A stretch of DNA of 64,000 nt from Bacteroidales bacterium UBA1800. Its GTDB lineage: Bacteria > Bacteroidota > Bacteroidia > Bacteroidales > VadinHA17. Of this stretch, positions 37,435 to 45,900 are shown piece after piece (the stretch's first letter is position 1; each line of letters opens with the position of its first letter). The DNA lies in contig DCFQ01000007.1 of the NCBI GenBank assembly GCA_002319915.1, forward strand, positions 137,401 to 201,400. Reading direction: 5' to 3'. Position numbers and translations under genes: made by a program. Below the pieces are notes generated by a model, which saw only the letters and a program-made list of their open reading frames with translations, made no database searches and was not told the DNA's origin.

Positions 37435-38625
37435 GTGAAGAATCTAGTTTTATTCGGGGCAGGGAAGATCGGAAGGTCTTTTATCGGGCAGCTCTTTTCA
37501 AGGGCAGGCTTCGAGGTTGTTTTCATTGATATTTCCCAAGTGCTGATCAATGAGCTAAACAGGAGAAGGGAGTATAGTGTGATCATTAAGAGCGACCGGC
37601 CCGAATCCGTGATCCATATCAGGAATGTCAGGGGTGTCCTGGCTGAAGAGAAGCAAAAGGTGGCGGAGGAGATTTCGGAAGCCGATATTGCTGCTGTCTC
37701 TGTTGGACAGAAAGGGCTGCCGGAGGCAATTTCAAACCTTGCGGCCGGCCTGGAACTGAGGCGTAAGAAATTCGGCAACCTCCCGCTGGATGTGATACTG
37801 GCGGAGAATATGCATAATGCTGATCTCTATGCAGGCGGAATGCTGAAGCAGATCCTTGGGCCCGGGTATCCTGTCGGGTCGCTCGTCGGCCTGATTGAGA
37901 CAAGCATCGGGAAAATGGTGCCTATCATGCCTCTCGAAGTTCAACAGAAGGACCCGCTTCTTGTTTACGCTGAACCGTTCAATACTCTTATCCTCGATAA
38001 AAAAGGATTCAGGAATCCTATCCCGGAAGTCGAGGGATTGGCCCCGAAAGAGAACATGAAAGCATGGGTCGACCGCAAATCGCACATACATAATTTCGGC
38101 CATGTGGCAGCGGCATACAAGGGATACAGGAAATATCCCGATATCAGGCTGCTGGCCGACCTCCTGGAGATCAGGCCGGTTATGGAGTTTACCCGGGCTG
38201 CAATGCTCCAGTGCGCAGACATCCTGTTAAAAAAGTATCCCGGCGAGTTTACATCCGCTGAACTCACCGAGCATACTGATGACCTGCTTACCAGGTTCTG
38301 CAACCGTTCACTCGGTGACACGGTTTTCCGGGTGGGCTGCGACCTGAGGAGGAAATTACACCGGGGCGACAGGGTTCTCGGACCGCTGGCCGATGGTATC
38401 CTCCTGAATTCACCGGTAGAGCTTATCGTTGAAACATTCCTGAACGGCCTACGTTTTGGAGCGGTCGATGAAGGGGGAAGGCAATTCCCTGGTGACGCGG
38501 AGTTTTCCGAAACATTCAGGAACAAGGGCCTGGAATATGTGATGTACAGCATCTGCGGCCTCGCGCGGAATATTGACAAGGAGACAGCGGGGAGGATAAT
38601 CTCAGCAGCTGCCGCCGGGCAATAA
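37435..38625 (+). CDS. mannitol-1-phosphate 5-dehydrogenase-like protein
   Basis: About 397 residues from a GTG at 37435, right before the Rossmann motif LVLFGAGKIGRSFIGQLF. A GTG at 37408 in frame would overlap the upstream gene by 14 bases. It belongs to the mannitol dehydrogenase family by the MtlD-like N-terminus and by AENMHNAD and the conserved Lys region near DRKSHIHNFGH. MtlD converts mannitol-1-phosphate and fructose-6-phosphate with NAD. In this operon the substrate may instead be a related sugar or polyol phosphate, allowing polyols to feed the pathway. Last gene of the run. Confidence 0.82.
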   Translation: MKNLVLFGAGKIGRSFIGQLFSRAGFEVVFIDISQVLINELNRRREYSVIIKSDRPESVIHIRNVRGVLAEEKQKVAEEISEADIAAVSVGQKGLPEAISNLAAGLELRRKKFGNLPLDVILAENMHNADLYAGGMLKQILGPGYPVGSLVGLIETSIGKMVPIMPLEVQQKDPLLVYAEPFNTLILDKKGFRNPIPEVEGLAPKENMKAWVDRKSHIHNFGHVAAAYKGYRKYPDIRLLADLLEIRPVMEFTRAAMLQCADILLKKYPGEFTSAELTEHTDDLLTRFCNRSLGDTVFRVGCDLRRKLHRGDRVLGPLADGILLNSPVELIVETFLNGLRFGAVDEGGRQFPGDAEFSETFRNKGLEYVMYSICGLARNIDKETAGRIISAAAAGQ

Positions 38626-38800
38626 AGCATTAACCTTCAGCCCCGGAAGAGTACCCGGCAGGGGAAATGCCTTGTGATCGTTCGCCCCGGCACGGGCATA
38701 GAAGATCATCCTTAAGGCAAAAGCCTTCGGTTCGAAGGAAAATTCTGTGGAAATTGCTGTAAATTAGGCTGAAATGGTCCCTGTTTAACAAAAAAGTTGT

Positions 38801-38808
38801 AATTTCAT
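38801..38808 (+). promoter_or_regulatory. candidate -7 box before the structured RNA region
   Basis: TAATTTCA at 38801-38808 is close to the Bacteroidota -7 consensus TAnnTTTG, and TTTAAC about 15 bases upstream could serve as a short-spaced -33. It would start transcription near the beginning of the structured region. Confidence 0.3.
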
Positions 38809-38809
38809 A

Positions 38810-38998
38810 CCACCTGGGGAGGAACCTCGATCCCTGAGCGGGATAGAGAGGGGGAAGTTTTTATGCAGATTGCACCGTGAGCACAGGGTGTGGACCCGGA
38901 CAGCGGACATTTGGAGCTGATAGCCCTGTGCCTCATGTGCAAGGAAGATTCGTTCCCGGTAGTCTGGCAATCCAGCCTGGCCAATATCTCCAACAAAC
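38810..38998 (+). ncRNA. candidate structured non-coding RNA (6S-like rod)
   Basis: The 445-base gap between the dehydrogenase and aminotransferase genes has no convincing ORF but folds well on paper. TTGCAC (38870-38875) pairs with GTGCAA (38937-38942). TGAG+CACAGGG (38878-38888) pairs with CCCTGTG+CTCA (38924-38935, one bulged C). GGGAA (38852-38856) pairs with TTCCC (38953-38957). CAGC and GCTG (38901-38904, 38916-38919) close an inner loop. Side hairpins ATCCC/GGGAT (38830-38844) and CTGG-CAAT-CCAG (38964-38975) flank the rod. A long rod with internal loops and about 190 bases in length recalls 6S RNA, but no sequence signature was verified. The strand is inferred from the possible promoter at 38801-38808. 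Confidence 0.4.
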
Positions 38999-39070
38999 CG
39001 CCCTGTTTTGTATTTTAAATCGCCGGAATTGGTACTTTTAACGTGATGTTATAAACCTAACCCCCGATTC

Positions 39071-40342
39071 ATGAGTGCTCCTGATAATTTATCAAGAAGG
39101 CGGTTCATTTCGGTTGCAGGGGTGGCACCCTTATCATTCGGGCTTCTTGATCACCTGGCTGATCAGGCCTTTGAAGCCCCGTCTTCGGATACCGAAGCGG
39201 TCAGGCTGCCCTGCCCCGGACTTTTTTCCGTTAAAGGCACTTACCTGAATGCGGCATATACTCACCCCATGAGCAGGGCGAGTGCAGAAGCCGTCAAGGA
39301 GTACCTCGATTTCAGGCAGGCCAACGGGAATTCCAGGCCTGATTTCAGAACAGGATGGGATGAGGTAAAAAAGATGTATGCAGGGCTGATCAATGCCGAC
39401 CCCGGCGAGATTGCGTGGATACCCGGCACCATGGCCGGTGAGAACATGATAGTCAACGGACTGGGGATCCCCGGATCAAAAGCCAGGATAGTGACCGATG
39501 CCCTCCATTTCGACGGATCGCTTTACATGTACAGCGAACTGGCCAGGCAGGGCGCGGATGTGCACGTTATCACACCCCGCAATAACAGGATCTGGCCCGA
39601 CCAGATTGAGGCGGCCATCACTCCCGGAACGAGGCTTGTCGCTGTCTCGCTTGTCAGCATGGTCAATGGCTTTACGCACGACCTGAAATCGCTGTGCGAA
39701 ATAGCCCATTCGCGGGGGGCCCTGGTTTATGCCGATATAGTGCAGGCGGTCGGTGCAGTGCTGCTTGATGTCCACGACAGCAAGGTCGATTTTTGTGCGG
39801 CATCGTCCTTCAAATGGCTTATGGGAGATTTTGGTGCCGGATTTCTGTATGTTTCGAAAGAGAGCATGCATCACGTGAAAAGGGCCCAGTACGGGTACCG
39901 CCAGCTTGCTGATTCGGTTTCCCATATGCTCCCGTTCGACCCTCCCGGGGGTGAACCGTATACTTATTCGCAGACCAACGATGCCGCCGGTCACTTTGAA
40001 GTCGGATCGCTGGGAAATGAGGCAGTAGCCACCCTCGGCAAATCGCTGGAGCTGATCCGGGAATTGGGTCCGGCCGCAATTACCGAACACCGCAAGCCGA
40101 TGATCAGGCTTCTGCAATCAAGGCTTCCCTCGATGGGATTCCTTCCCCTTACTCCCGAGGATTCATCATCTCCTATAGTCTCTTTCGCTTACCGGGATGC
40201 CGGTAAGAAGCTTGCGGGGAAGCTGGCGGATGCAAAGATCAACATCCAGCTGTACGACAACAGGTTCCGGATTTCACCATCAGTCTATAACTCAATTTCG
40301 GACATTGAGAAATTGATAGATTTGCTTTCGGTAAAACATTAA
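39071..40342 (+). CDS. exported class V aminotransferase-family PLP enzyme
   Basis: 423 residues. The N-terminus LSRRRFISVAG plus a hydrophobic stretch is a Tat signal, so this PLP protein is probably exported in folded form. The body is aminotransferase class V (isopenicillin-N-epimerase / cysteine-desulfurase-like): VYADIVQAVG carries the PLP-ring Asp, and SSFKWLMGDFGAGFLYVS carries the Lys that forms the Schiff base (about residue 247). The substrate is unknown. Possibly linked to the following peptidases, as amino acids are their products, but the 45-base gap holds a repeat and co-transcription is uncertain. Confidence 0.85.
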   Translation: MSAPDNLSRRRFISVAGVAPLSFGLLDHLADQAFEAPSSDTEAVRLPCPGLFSVKGTYLNAAYTHPMSRASAEAVKEYLDFRQANGNSRPDFRTGWDEVKKMYAGLINADPGEIAWIPGTMAGENMIVNGLGIPGSKARIVTDALHFDGSLYMYSELARQGADVHVITPRNNRIWPDQIEAAITPGTRLVAVSLVSMVNGFTHDLKSLCEIAHSRGALVYADIVQAVGAVLLDVHDSKVDFCAASSFKWLMGDFGAGFLYVSKESMHHVKRAQYGYRQLADSVSHMLPFDPPGGEPYTYSQTNDAAGHFEVGSLGNEAVATLGKSLELIRELGPAAITEHRKPMIRLLQSRLPSMGFLPLTPEDSSSPIVSFAYRDAGKKLAGKLADAKINIQLYDNRFRISPSVYNSISDIEKLIDLLSVKH

Positions 40343-40362
40343 CATCAAACAAGCCATAACAA

Positions 40363-40378
40363 GTTACACAGAGATCAC
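40363..40378 (+). repeat. short dispersed repeat GTTACACAGAGATCAC
   Basis: These 16 bases are identical to the reverse complement of 54568-54583, part of an inverted repeat after kdpD. They lie in the 45-base gap before the M28 peptidase gene. Confidence 0.7.
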
Positions 40379-40387
40379 AGCCACAAT

Positions 40388-41782
40388 ATGAAACAAATTC
40401 TACTTCTTATCCTCCTTGCAGGATGGATCACGGCAGCCGGAGGGATGCAGCAGGAACCGGACGACGACCTCGCATTCGTGAAAAAGATTGCCGCGAACAT
40501 CCTGAATAGCAAATCGTGCACTGATAACCTGTACTTTCTTACAAAGAAAATAGGCGGCCGCATGGCAGGATCAGAGGCAATGGGGAAAGCAGAACAGTGG
40601 GCAAGGGAAGAGCTCGTCAGGGCAGGAGCGGATACTGTGTGGCTGCAGCCATGCAAAGTAAATCACTGGGAGAGGGGAGGGAAGGACAGTGCATTTATCA
40701 GCTTTTCCGATGACGGTGGAAATGTGGCAAGAAAAAGGATAAATGTGGCTGCTATGGGGAACTCTTCTGGGGGCGGTATTGGAGGAGTAAAGGGTAAACT
40801 GCTGATGGTTGACTCATTTGAGGAGCTTGAAAAGCACGGGGCGGAAGCTGCGAGCAGGATCATCTTCTTCGGACCAAAGTTCAGGGAGGGTGAAAATTCC
40901 ATCGGTGAGTATTCGCGCCTTGCGAAATATCGTACAACCGGAGCCACAGTGGCTTCGGGGTACGGGGCAAAGGGAATTATCGTGCGCTCGCTCACCGGCA
41001 GCATCGACGATTATCCGCATACGGGAGGGCAGCATAACGATCCGGGTGTCCCGGGGATACCGGCAGTATGCGTGAGCACCCGCGACGCCAATTTTATCGA
41101 AGCCGAATACCTGAAGGGGAAAACGATCGAGGCTGAGATCTTTACACACGGCAGGATATTCAACGACACGACGGGACACAATGTGATAGGCGAGCTTAAG
41201 GGCTGGGAGTTTCCAGACAGGTACATTACCATCGGGGGCCATCTCGACAGCTGGGATGTGAGCGAGGGCACCAGCGACGACGGCACAGGCGTTGTCCTGA
41301 CCATCGAAATTTTAAGGGCGCTGAAGGAAACCGGTTACAGGCCAAGGCATACTATCAGGTTCGTATTGTTTGCCGATGAGGAAAACGGGATCAACGGCGC
41401 ACTGACCTATGCCGCAGCGGCAAAGGAAAAGAATGAGGTGCACGTCTTTGCACTGGAATCTGACTCTGGCTGCTTCCCCCCGTTCAGCATAGGAATATCC
41501 GGTCTCTCCTCTGAATCCGAGGAGAAACTGAGGGGACTTTCCAGCCTGTTTGAGCCATATAAAGGTGGGAAATGGCTTAACGCGGGAGGTGCAGATATCG
41601 GACCCCTGAACCAGAATTTCGGTACACCCATGGCTGCGTTATGGTCAGATCAGCAGAGCTATTTCACGGTGCACCATTCGACCAACGACACCTACGAAAC
41701 TACCGATCCTGAAGATGTCAGGCTCGGAGCGGTCAATCTCGCCATCATGCTATATCTTATTGAGAAATATCAACTTAACTGA
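40388..41782 (+). CDS. M28-family zinc aminopeptidase/carboxypeptidase, secreted
   Basis: 464 residues with a signal peptide ending near GGMQQ. Metal-site motifs of M28 appear in order: GGHLDSWDVSEGTSDDGTG (His and bridging Asp, about 278-296), ADEENG with the catalytic Glu pair (about 325), ESDSG, and HHSTNDTYET with the last His. A PA-like insert precedes the catalytic part. Similar to carboxypeptidase Q-like enzymes that trim peptides outside the cytoplasm. The M1-like gene starts 3 bases after its stop. Confidence 0.9.
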   Translation: MKQILLLILLAGWITAAGGMQQEPDDDLAFVKKIAANILNSKSCTDNLYFLTKKIGGRMAGSEAMGKAEQWAREELVRAGADTVWLQPCKVNHWERGGKDSAFISFSDDGGNVARKRINVAAMGNSSGGGIGGVKGKLLMVDSFEELEKHGAEAASRIIFFGPKFREGENSIGEYSRLAKYRTTGATVASGYGAKGIIVRSLTGSIDDYPHTGGQHNDPGVPGIPAVCVSTRDANFIEAEYLKGKTIEAEIFTHGRIFNDTTGHNVIGELKGWEFPDRYITIGGHLDSWDVSEGTSDDGTGVVLTIEILRALKETGYRPRHTIRFVLFADEENGINGALTYAAAAKEKNEVHVFALESDSGCFPPFSIGISGLSSESEEKLRGLSSLFEPYKGGKWLNAGGADIGPLNQNFGTPMAALWSDQQSYFTVHHSTNDTYETTDPEDVRLGAVNLAIMLYLIEKYQLN

Positions 41783-41785
41783 AAA

Positions 41786-43258
41786 ATGAAACTGAAGTAC
41801 TTTTTACCCGCCTTGCTGTTGATTGCCGGATGCGGCCGGGACCATTCGCGGATAACGCCCGACCTGAGCTACGAACTGAGCTATTTCAGGGAAGGCAGGA
41901 TCCATGTAAAGCTTGTTTACAAGCCCATCGAAAAGGGAAGCACCCTTTTTACTTACGGGGAACCGAGATTCGGGGGCCAGTCAGATATTGTGAAAGGATT
42001 TACGGGCCTTAAAGCGCAGGAGGGGGTCAGGGTCAACTTCGACGATTTCTCAAGGGAGCTCACTCTCTTCTGCAGGGACACCCTTCCGGTTACCGTCGAT
42101 TACGATATCGTCGACACCAGGATGAAAGAACACGGGCTGAGGGGAGAGCTCTTCAGGCCGATCATAATGAATGACTACCTCTATTGCCACGGGATCAACC
42201 TGTTCCTCAATCCTGTCCTGAGAGATCCGAAACAAAAAGTAACGCAATCGGTGGTATGGAAAAAGCTTCCTCCCTTCAGGCTTTTCCAGCAGTTCGATCC
42301 CGAAAATCACGGATCGCGACCTTCTGTCGGGAAGCCTGAGGACTTCATGTACAAACTGATCACAGGGGCTGACGGCATGATTACCGAAAAGGTAAAGGCT
42401 GCGGGTAGCGAAAACTATCTTGTCCTGAGGCTTGTCAGGAACAGCGATTTTAACAGGAAGGCCCTGAGCGGATATTTCAAAAGTTACTATGAAGCGATCT
42501 GCGGCTTCTGGAAGGAGGAGTCTCCACAGCCTTATTTCCTGATACTCCAGCCTTTCCTCTCCATCGACCATAATATTGGCGGCATGGGTCTTGGGAACGG
42601 GTTCGCCGGGAAGTATTCATACAACACCGATACGATCCTCTCCCCGGAAAGGATCTTCACGATCTCACACGAGATCGGCCATCACTGGATCGGAGGGTTA
42701 ATTGAATCGGGCGTCAATGACCAGTGGTTTGCGGAAGGATTCAATGACTATTTCACCTGGTACACGCTTTTGTCAGCCGGGATGATGACACCTTCGCAGT
42801 TTGAAAGATCGTTCAATAATGTGCTTGTGAGCCATTATTCAAGCAAGGTTAAGGAGCTTCCCAACGACAGCATCTGGCCAAATTACTGGAAAATGGGGGA
42901 CTATAACAAGCTGCCGTACAGGCGTGGTTCGATATTTGCATTTTATCTCGACAACCAGATCAGACGGGTAAGCAACGGTGAAAAAAACCTTCATGACCTG
43001 ATGTTATCGCTTAAGGAATTCCGTCAGAAGATGGATCCAGGCTACCAGCTGAGCATCAGTGATTTTGCATCACAAGCTTCCGCATTCGTGCCGGCCGACT
43101 CCATTAAGACTGAGCTCGCAAGGTATATTACATCCGGCGTTCCGGTCCGGTTCTCAACCGGGATGCTTACAGACGCTTTTTCCGTTTCCTGGAAAGACAG
43201 CATTCCCGTTTTGCAGATTAGGGACAATGAAAAGTTCGAGTCGTTTTTCAGAAAATAG
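41786..43258 (+). CDS. M1-like zinc metallopeptidase lipoprotein
   Basis: 490 residues. A lipoprotein signal (LLLIAGC, Cys at about 16) starts the protein. The metal motif HEIGH (about residue 294) is followed 18 residues later by Glu in WFAEGF, giving the HExxH-x18-E of the M1 (gluzincin) clan. The usual GxMEN exopeptidase motif was not found; GGMGLGNGF lies in a similar position, so the activity may differ from classical aminopeptidases. Middle gene of three exported peptidases; the S10 gene begins 32 bases inside its end. Confidence 0.8.
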   Translation: MKLKYFLPALLLIAGCGRDHSRITPDLSYELSYFREGRIHVKLVYKPIEKGSTLFTYGEPRFGGQSDIVKGFTGLKAQEGVRVNFDDFSRELTLFCRDTLPVTVDYDIVDTRMKEHGLRGELFRPIIMNDYLYCHGINLFLNPVLRDPKQKVTQSVVWKKLPPFRLFQQFDPENHGSRPSVGKPEDFMYKLITGADGMITEKVKAAGSENYLVLRLVRNSDFNRKALSGYFKSYYEAICGFWKEESPQPYFLILQPFLSIDHNIGGMGLGNGFAGKYSYNTDTILSPERIFTISHEIGHHWIGGLIESGVNDQWFAEGFNDYFTWYTLLSAGMMTPSQFERSFNNVLVSHYSSKVKELPNDSIWPNYWKMGDYNKLPYRRGSIFAFYLDNQIRRVSNGEKNLHDLMLSLKEFRQKMDPGYQLSISDFASQASAFVPADSIKTELARYITSGVPVRFSTGMLTDAFSVSWKDSIPVLQIRDNEKFESFFRK

Positions 43259-44678
43259 CAGGGGATTGCCGGGCCTGGTCCTGGTGCTGCTTTTTATCAC
43301 GGAGCCGGTATCCGGTCAGGTACCACGATATTCCCGCACAACCACCACCGGCACGTTCAACGGGAAGGAGCTCGCTTACACCGCCGTGGCTGAAGAGACG
43401 CTGCTCTATGGAAATGGCGACACAGACCCTGCGGCCTCGGTCATCACTTTTTCGTATTTCTCGGGCAATGATGAACTGAAAAAAGTGAGACCGGTCATAT
43501 TCATCTTCAACGGAGGCCCGGGAGCCTCTTCCTCGCCACTTCATCTCCATGCTTTCGGGCCCCGCATCTTTCCGGCATCAGGACATGGACCGATGACCGG
43601 CAACAACGATTGCCTCCTGGACGTTGCTGACCTGGTATTCATCGATCCGGCCGGAACAGGCTACACAAGGATATTCAAACCTGACTCATGCGCGAAGTAC
43701 TGGGATGTAAAAGGTGACGCAGCTTCAATAATTTATGTCATAAAGAAATGGCAGGAAAGATATGACCGGAAGGACTCACCGGTTTACCTGTGCGGGGAAA
43801 GCTACGGGACAATCAGGGCGGCTGAAATGCTCGGCATTGGCAGCGATCTTCCTGTTGCCGGCGTGATCATGCTTTCGGCGGCTTTTGACATGTCGTCGTG
43901 GATGCCGGTAGCCGGCAATGATTTGTCTTATATTGAATCCCTGCCTTCGATGGCGGCGATAGCAAAGTATCACGGCAAAGGTTCCTTGTCAGAAAAGGAT
44001 GGATCAGCTGCTTTCAGCAGGGCGTACGGATTTGCATCCGGAAAGTACCTTTCTGCCCTTGCCAGGGGGTCTTCTATCCCCGCCACCGAGAAGAAGAGGA
44101 TCGCATCGGAATTATCGGCCCTCACGGGGCTTCCGGCTGACACCATCCTGGCACGGGACCTGAGGATAAGCGCTGAGGATTTCGAAATGCTGCTGCTTGC
44201 AGGGGAGAACAAACGCATCGGGCAGCTCGACGGAAGGAAGACAGGGCCTTCTGACAACGGGCTCAAACCGCCGTATAACGATCCGTCGATGGGAAGAAGC
44301 GATACATCTGCGGTGAGGAGGATGAAAGAGTACTTCAATAATTCGCTCGGATTACGGGATACCGGCAGGTACAGGTCCCTGAACCTTGATGTAAATACCC
44401 GCTGGAGCTGGACATCTGCACTGAAAGAGTTTTATTTCACAGTGTTGCCGGAGCTTTCAAAGGCAGCCGCCATGAATCCGGATCTGAAGATCATGATTGC
44501 CGGCGGTATCTTCGATCTTGCAACCCCGCTCGCGGCTGCAAGATACCAGGCAGAACATTCAGGAATACGCGCAGGAAGGGTCATCTTTGAACCTTTCCCC
44601 ACAGGCCATTCAATATTCGAGGACCCGCATGAGCTTAAGGTGCTTGCGGATATGATCCGGAGTTTTGTCAGCCGTTGA
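43227..44678 (+). CDS. S10-family serine carboxypeptidase, secreted
   Basis: About 483 residues from the ATG at 43227, where a basic stretch and signal helix (LPGLVLVLLFITEPVSGQ) begin. The frame is open upstream to 43059, but that part overlaps the previous gene and looks like shadow sequence. S10 motifs are FNGGPGASSSPLH (oxyanion region), GESYGT with the nucleophile Ser (about 190), FDLATP with Asp, and TGHSIFEDP with His. It removes C-terminal residues from peptides. The 32-base overlap with the M1-like gene points to translational coupling. Confidence 0.9.
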   Translation: MKSSSRFSENSRGLPGLVLVLLFITEPVSGQVPRYSRTTTTGTFNGKELAYTAVAEETLLYGNGDTDPAASVITFSYFSGNDELKKVRPVIFIFNGGPGASSSPLHLHAFGPRIFPASGHGPMTGNNDCLLDVADLVFIDPAGTGYTRIFKPDSCAKYWDVKGDAASIIYVIKKWQERYDRKDSPVYLCGESYGTIRAAEMLGIGSDLPVAGVIMLSAAFDMSSWMPVAGNDLSYIESLPSMAAIAKYHGKGSLSEKDGSAAFSRAYGFASGKYLSALARGSSIPATEKKRIASELSALTGLPADTILARDLRISAEDFEMLLLAGENKRIGQLDGRKTGPSDNGLKPPYNDPSMGRSDTSAVRRMKEYFNNSLGLRDTGRYRSLNLDVNTRWSWTSALKEFYFTVLPELSKAAAMNPDLKIMIAGGIFDLATPLAAARYQAEHSGIRAGRVIFEPFPTGHSIFEDPHELKVLADMIRSFVSR

Positions 44679-45882
44679 TACCAGGGAGATTCACTTCCGA
44701 CAGCAGCTGCTCCCTGTAAGAATCGTAATACGGCTTCACCAGTGAAAGCTTCTCGCCGGGCTGCCCTTCAATATAGGTCCCTCCCATGTAAAAGCACGTG
44801 AATCCGCCTGACACTACCCCCCATGAACAGGCCTCCGGCAGGTCGGGATGGCTTGCCCCGAATTTCTTCTGGTTGACAACGGATGCGATCACCCCTCCCG
44901 CAAAATTATCGCCGCAGCCGGTTGTGTCGCCTCCCTCACTGTTTCTGACCTTATCCTTTATAACCTGTGAAACAGGCAGCTTCGTAACAGGAAATCCCCT
45001 GAAGAAGGAGCCATCGGAATAAGCAGTAAGGTCTGAAGATCCGTTGGTTATGAGGAAAGAGTGAACCCCCTTTTCAATAAAGAATTCAACGGCTACATCA
45101 ATGGAATTTGTCCCGCTCAGCCTGAGGGCTTCCACATTGTCTGCGATCAGGAGGTCGGTCAGGCGGTAGCTTTCGTCATCTTCCCCGAGGGGCCATCTTC
45201 CGGATGGATCAGCTTTTTCATTCCTGAAATCGAACACCGTGTTTACGATGGTGACACATCCGTGCGATTTTGCATTCCTGATAAGTGCTGAAAGATTATC
45301 GTGGATTTGCGGCACAAGGGCTGTTCCGCCGAAGACCACAATATCTGAGCTGAAAAATTCCTCGTCAAGCTCATCAGGTTGGAAATCCCAGGCTGATCCG
45401 ATCGAATTAATGAACATCCTCTCGCCGTGACCGTCGTCGTAATCCGGGTCAGATAACACCAGGGTGGAAGGTGTCCGGTTTTCGGTGAACCTGTAGTCCC
45501 TCAGGACAACAGGGGTCTTTTTGAGGGAATCCAGCAGGAACCTGCCATTTTTATCATTTCCGCCGCTCCCGTAAAACCGCACCTCGCAGTTTTCCCGGCT
45601 TGTCATCTGGGCAGCATTGATCAGGGAGACAATGGACGGCCCTCCGATATTTAGCTTATTGCACGGTCTCCCTCCCATCACTGCTTCGGTGAATTTGTCG
45701 AGCGAAACACCGCAGTACCTTTCAAATTCCTCCTCGAAAACCAGCTTCCCGGGGACCAGTCCCCCATCCCCTGGAACCCTTGAAAGGAAGGGAAGGATCG
45801 TTTCTCCCCCGAAATCGATGTTGTTGTAGAGGATGTCGACCAGGCAGCACCCGGTACCTGAAACAATGATCTTGCCTGCCAT
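44668..45882 (-). CDS. PfkB-family carbohydrate kinase
   Basis: 404 residues, somewhat long for the family. The N-terminal part has GGPSIVSLINAA, the central part YGSGGNDKNGRF, and the C-terminal part the anion-hole/catalytic motif GGDTTGCGDNFAGG with catalytic Asp (about residue 325). PfkB kinases phosphorylate sugars, nucleosides or sugar phosphates. It lies 18 bases downstream of the D-lyxose isomerase gene on the same strand, so it is the natural candidate to phosphorylate the ketose product, or to add the second phosphate before the class II aldolase. It converges with the S10 gene, overlapping it by 11 bases. Confidence 0.87.
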   Translation of the reverse strand: MAGKIIVSGTGCCLVDILYNNIDFGGETILPFLSRVPGDGGLVPGKLVFEEEFERYCGVSLDKFTEAVMGGRPCNKLNIGGPSIVSLINAAQMTSRENCEVRFYGSGGNDKNGRFLLDSLKKTPVVLRDYRFTENRTPSTLVLSDPDYDDGHGERMFINSIGSAWDFQPDELDEEFFSSDIVVFGGTALVPQIHDNLSALIRNAKSHGCVTIVNTVFDFRNEKADPSGRWPLGEDDESYRLTDLLIADNVEALRLSGTNSIDVAVEFFIEKGVHSFLITNGSSDLTAYSDGSFFRGFPVTKLPVSQVIKDKVRNSEGGDTTGCGDNFAGGVIASVVNQKKFGASHPDLPEACSWGVVSGGFTCFYMGGTYIEGQPGEKLSLVKPYYDSYREQLLSEVNLPGING

Positions 45883-45900
45883 AAAGTTTTACTTATTACT

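Noticed and set aside
38785..38996. minus-strand ORFs of 61-63 residues in the 38626-39070 gap
   Set aside because: They have no domain or start signal and overlap the paired blocks of the candidate RNA, which explain the sequence better.
39476..40117. 213-residue minus-strand frame inside the aminotransferase gene
   Set aside because: It is the antisense of a well-supported PLP enzyme and shows no family motif.
43059..43226. upstream extension of the S10 peptidase
   Set aside because: It lies wholly within the M1-like gene, and the signal peptide starts just after 43227.
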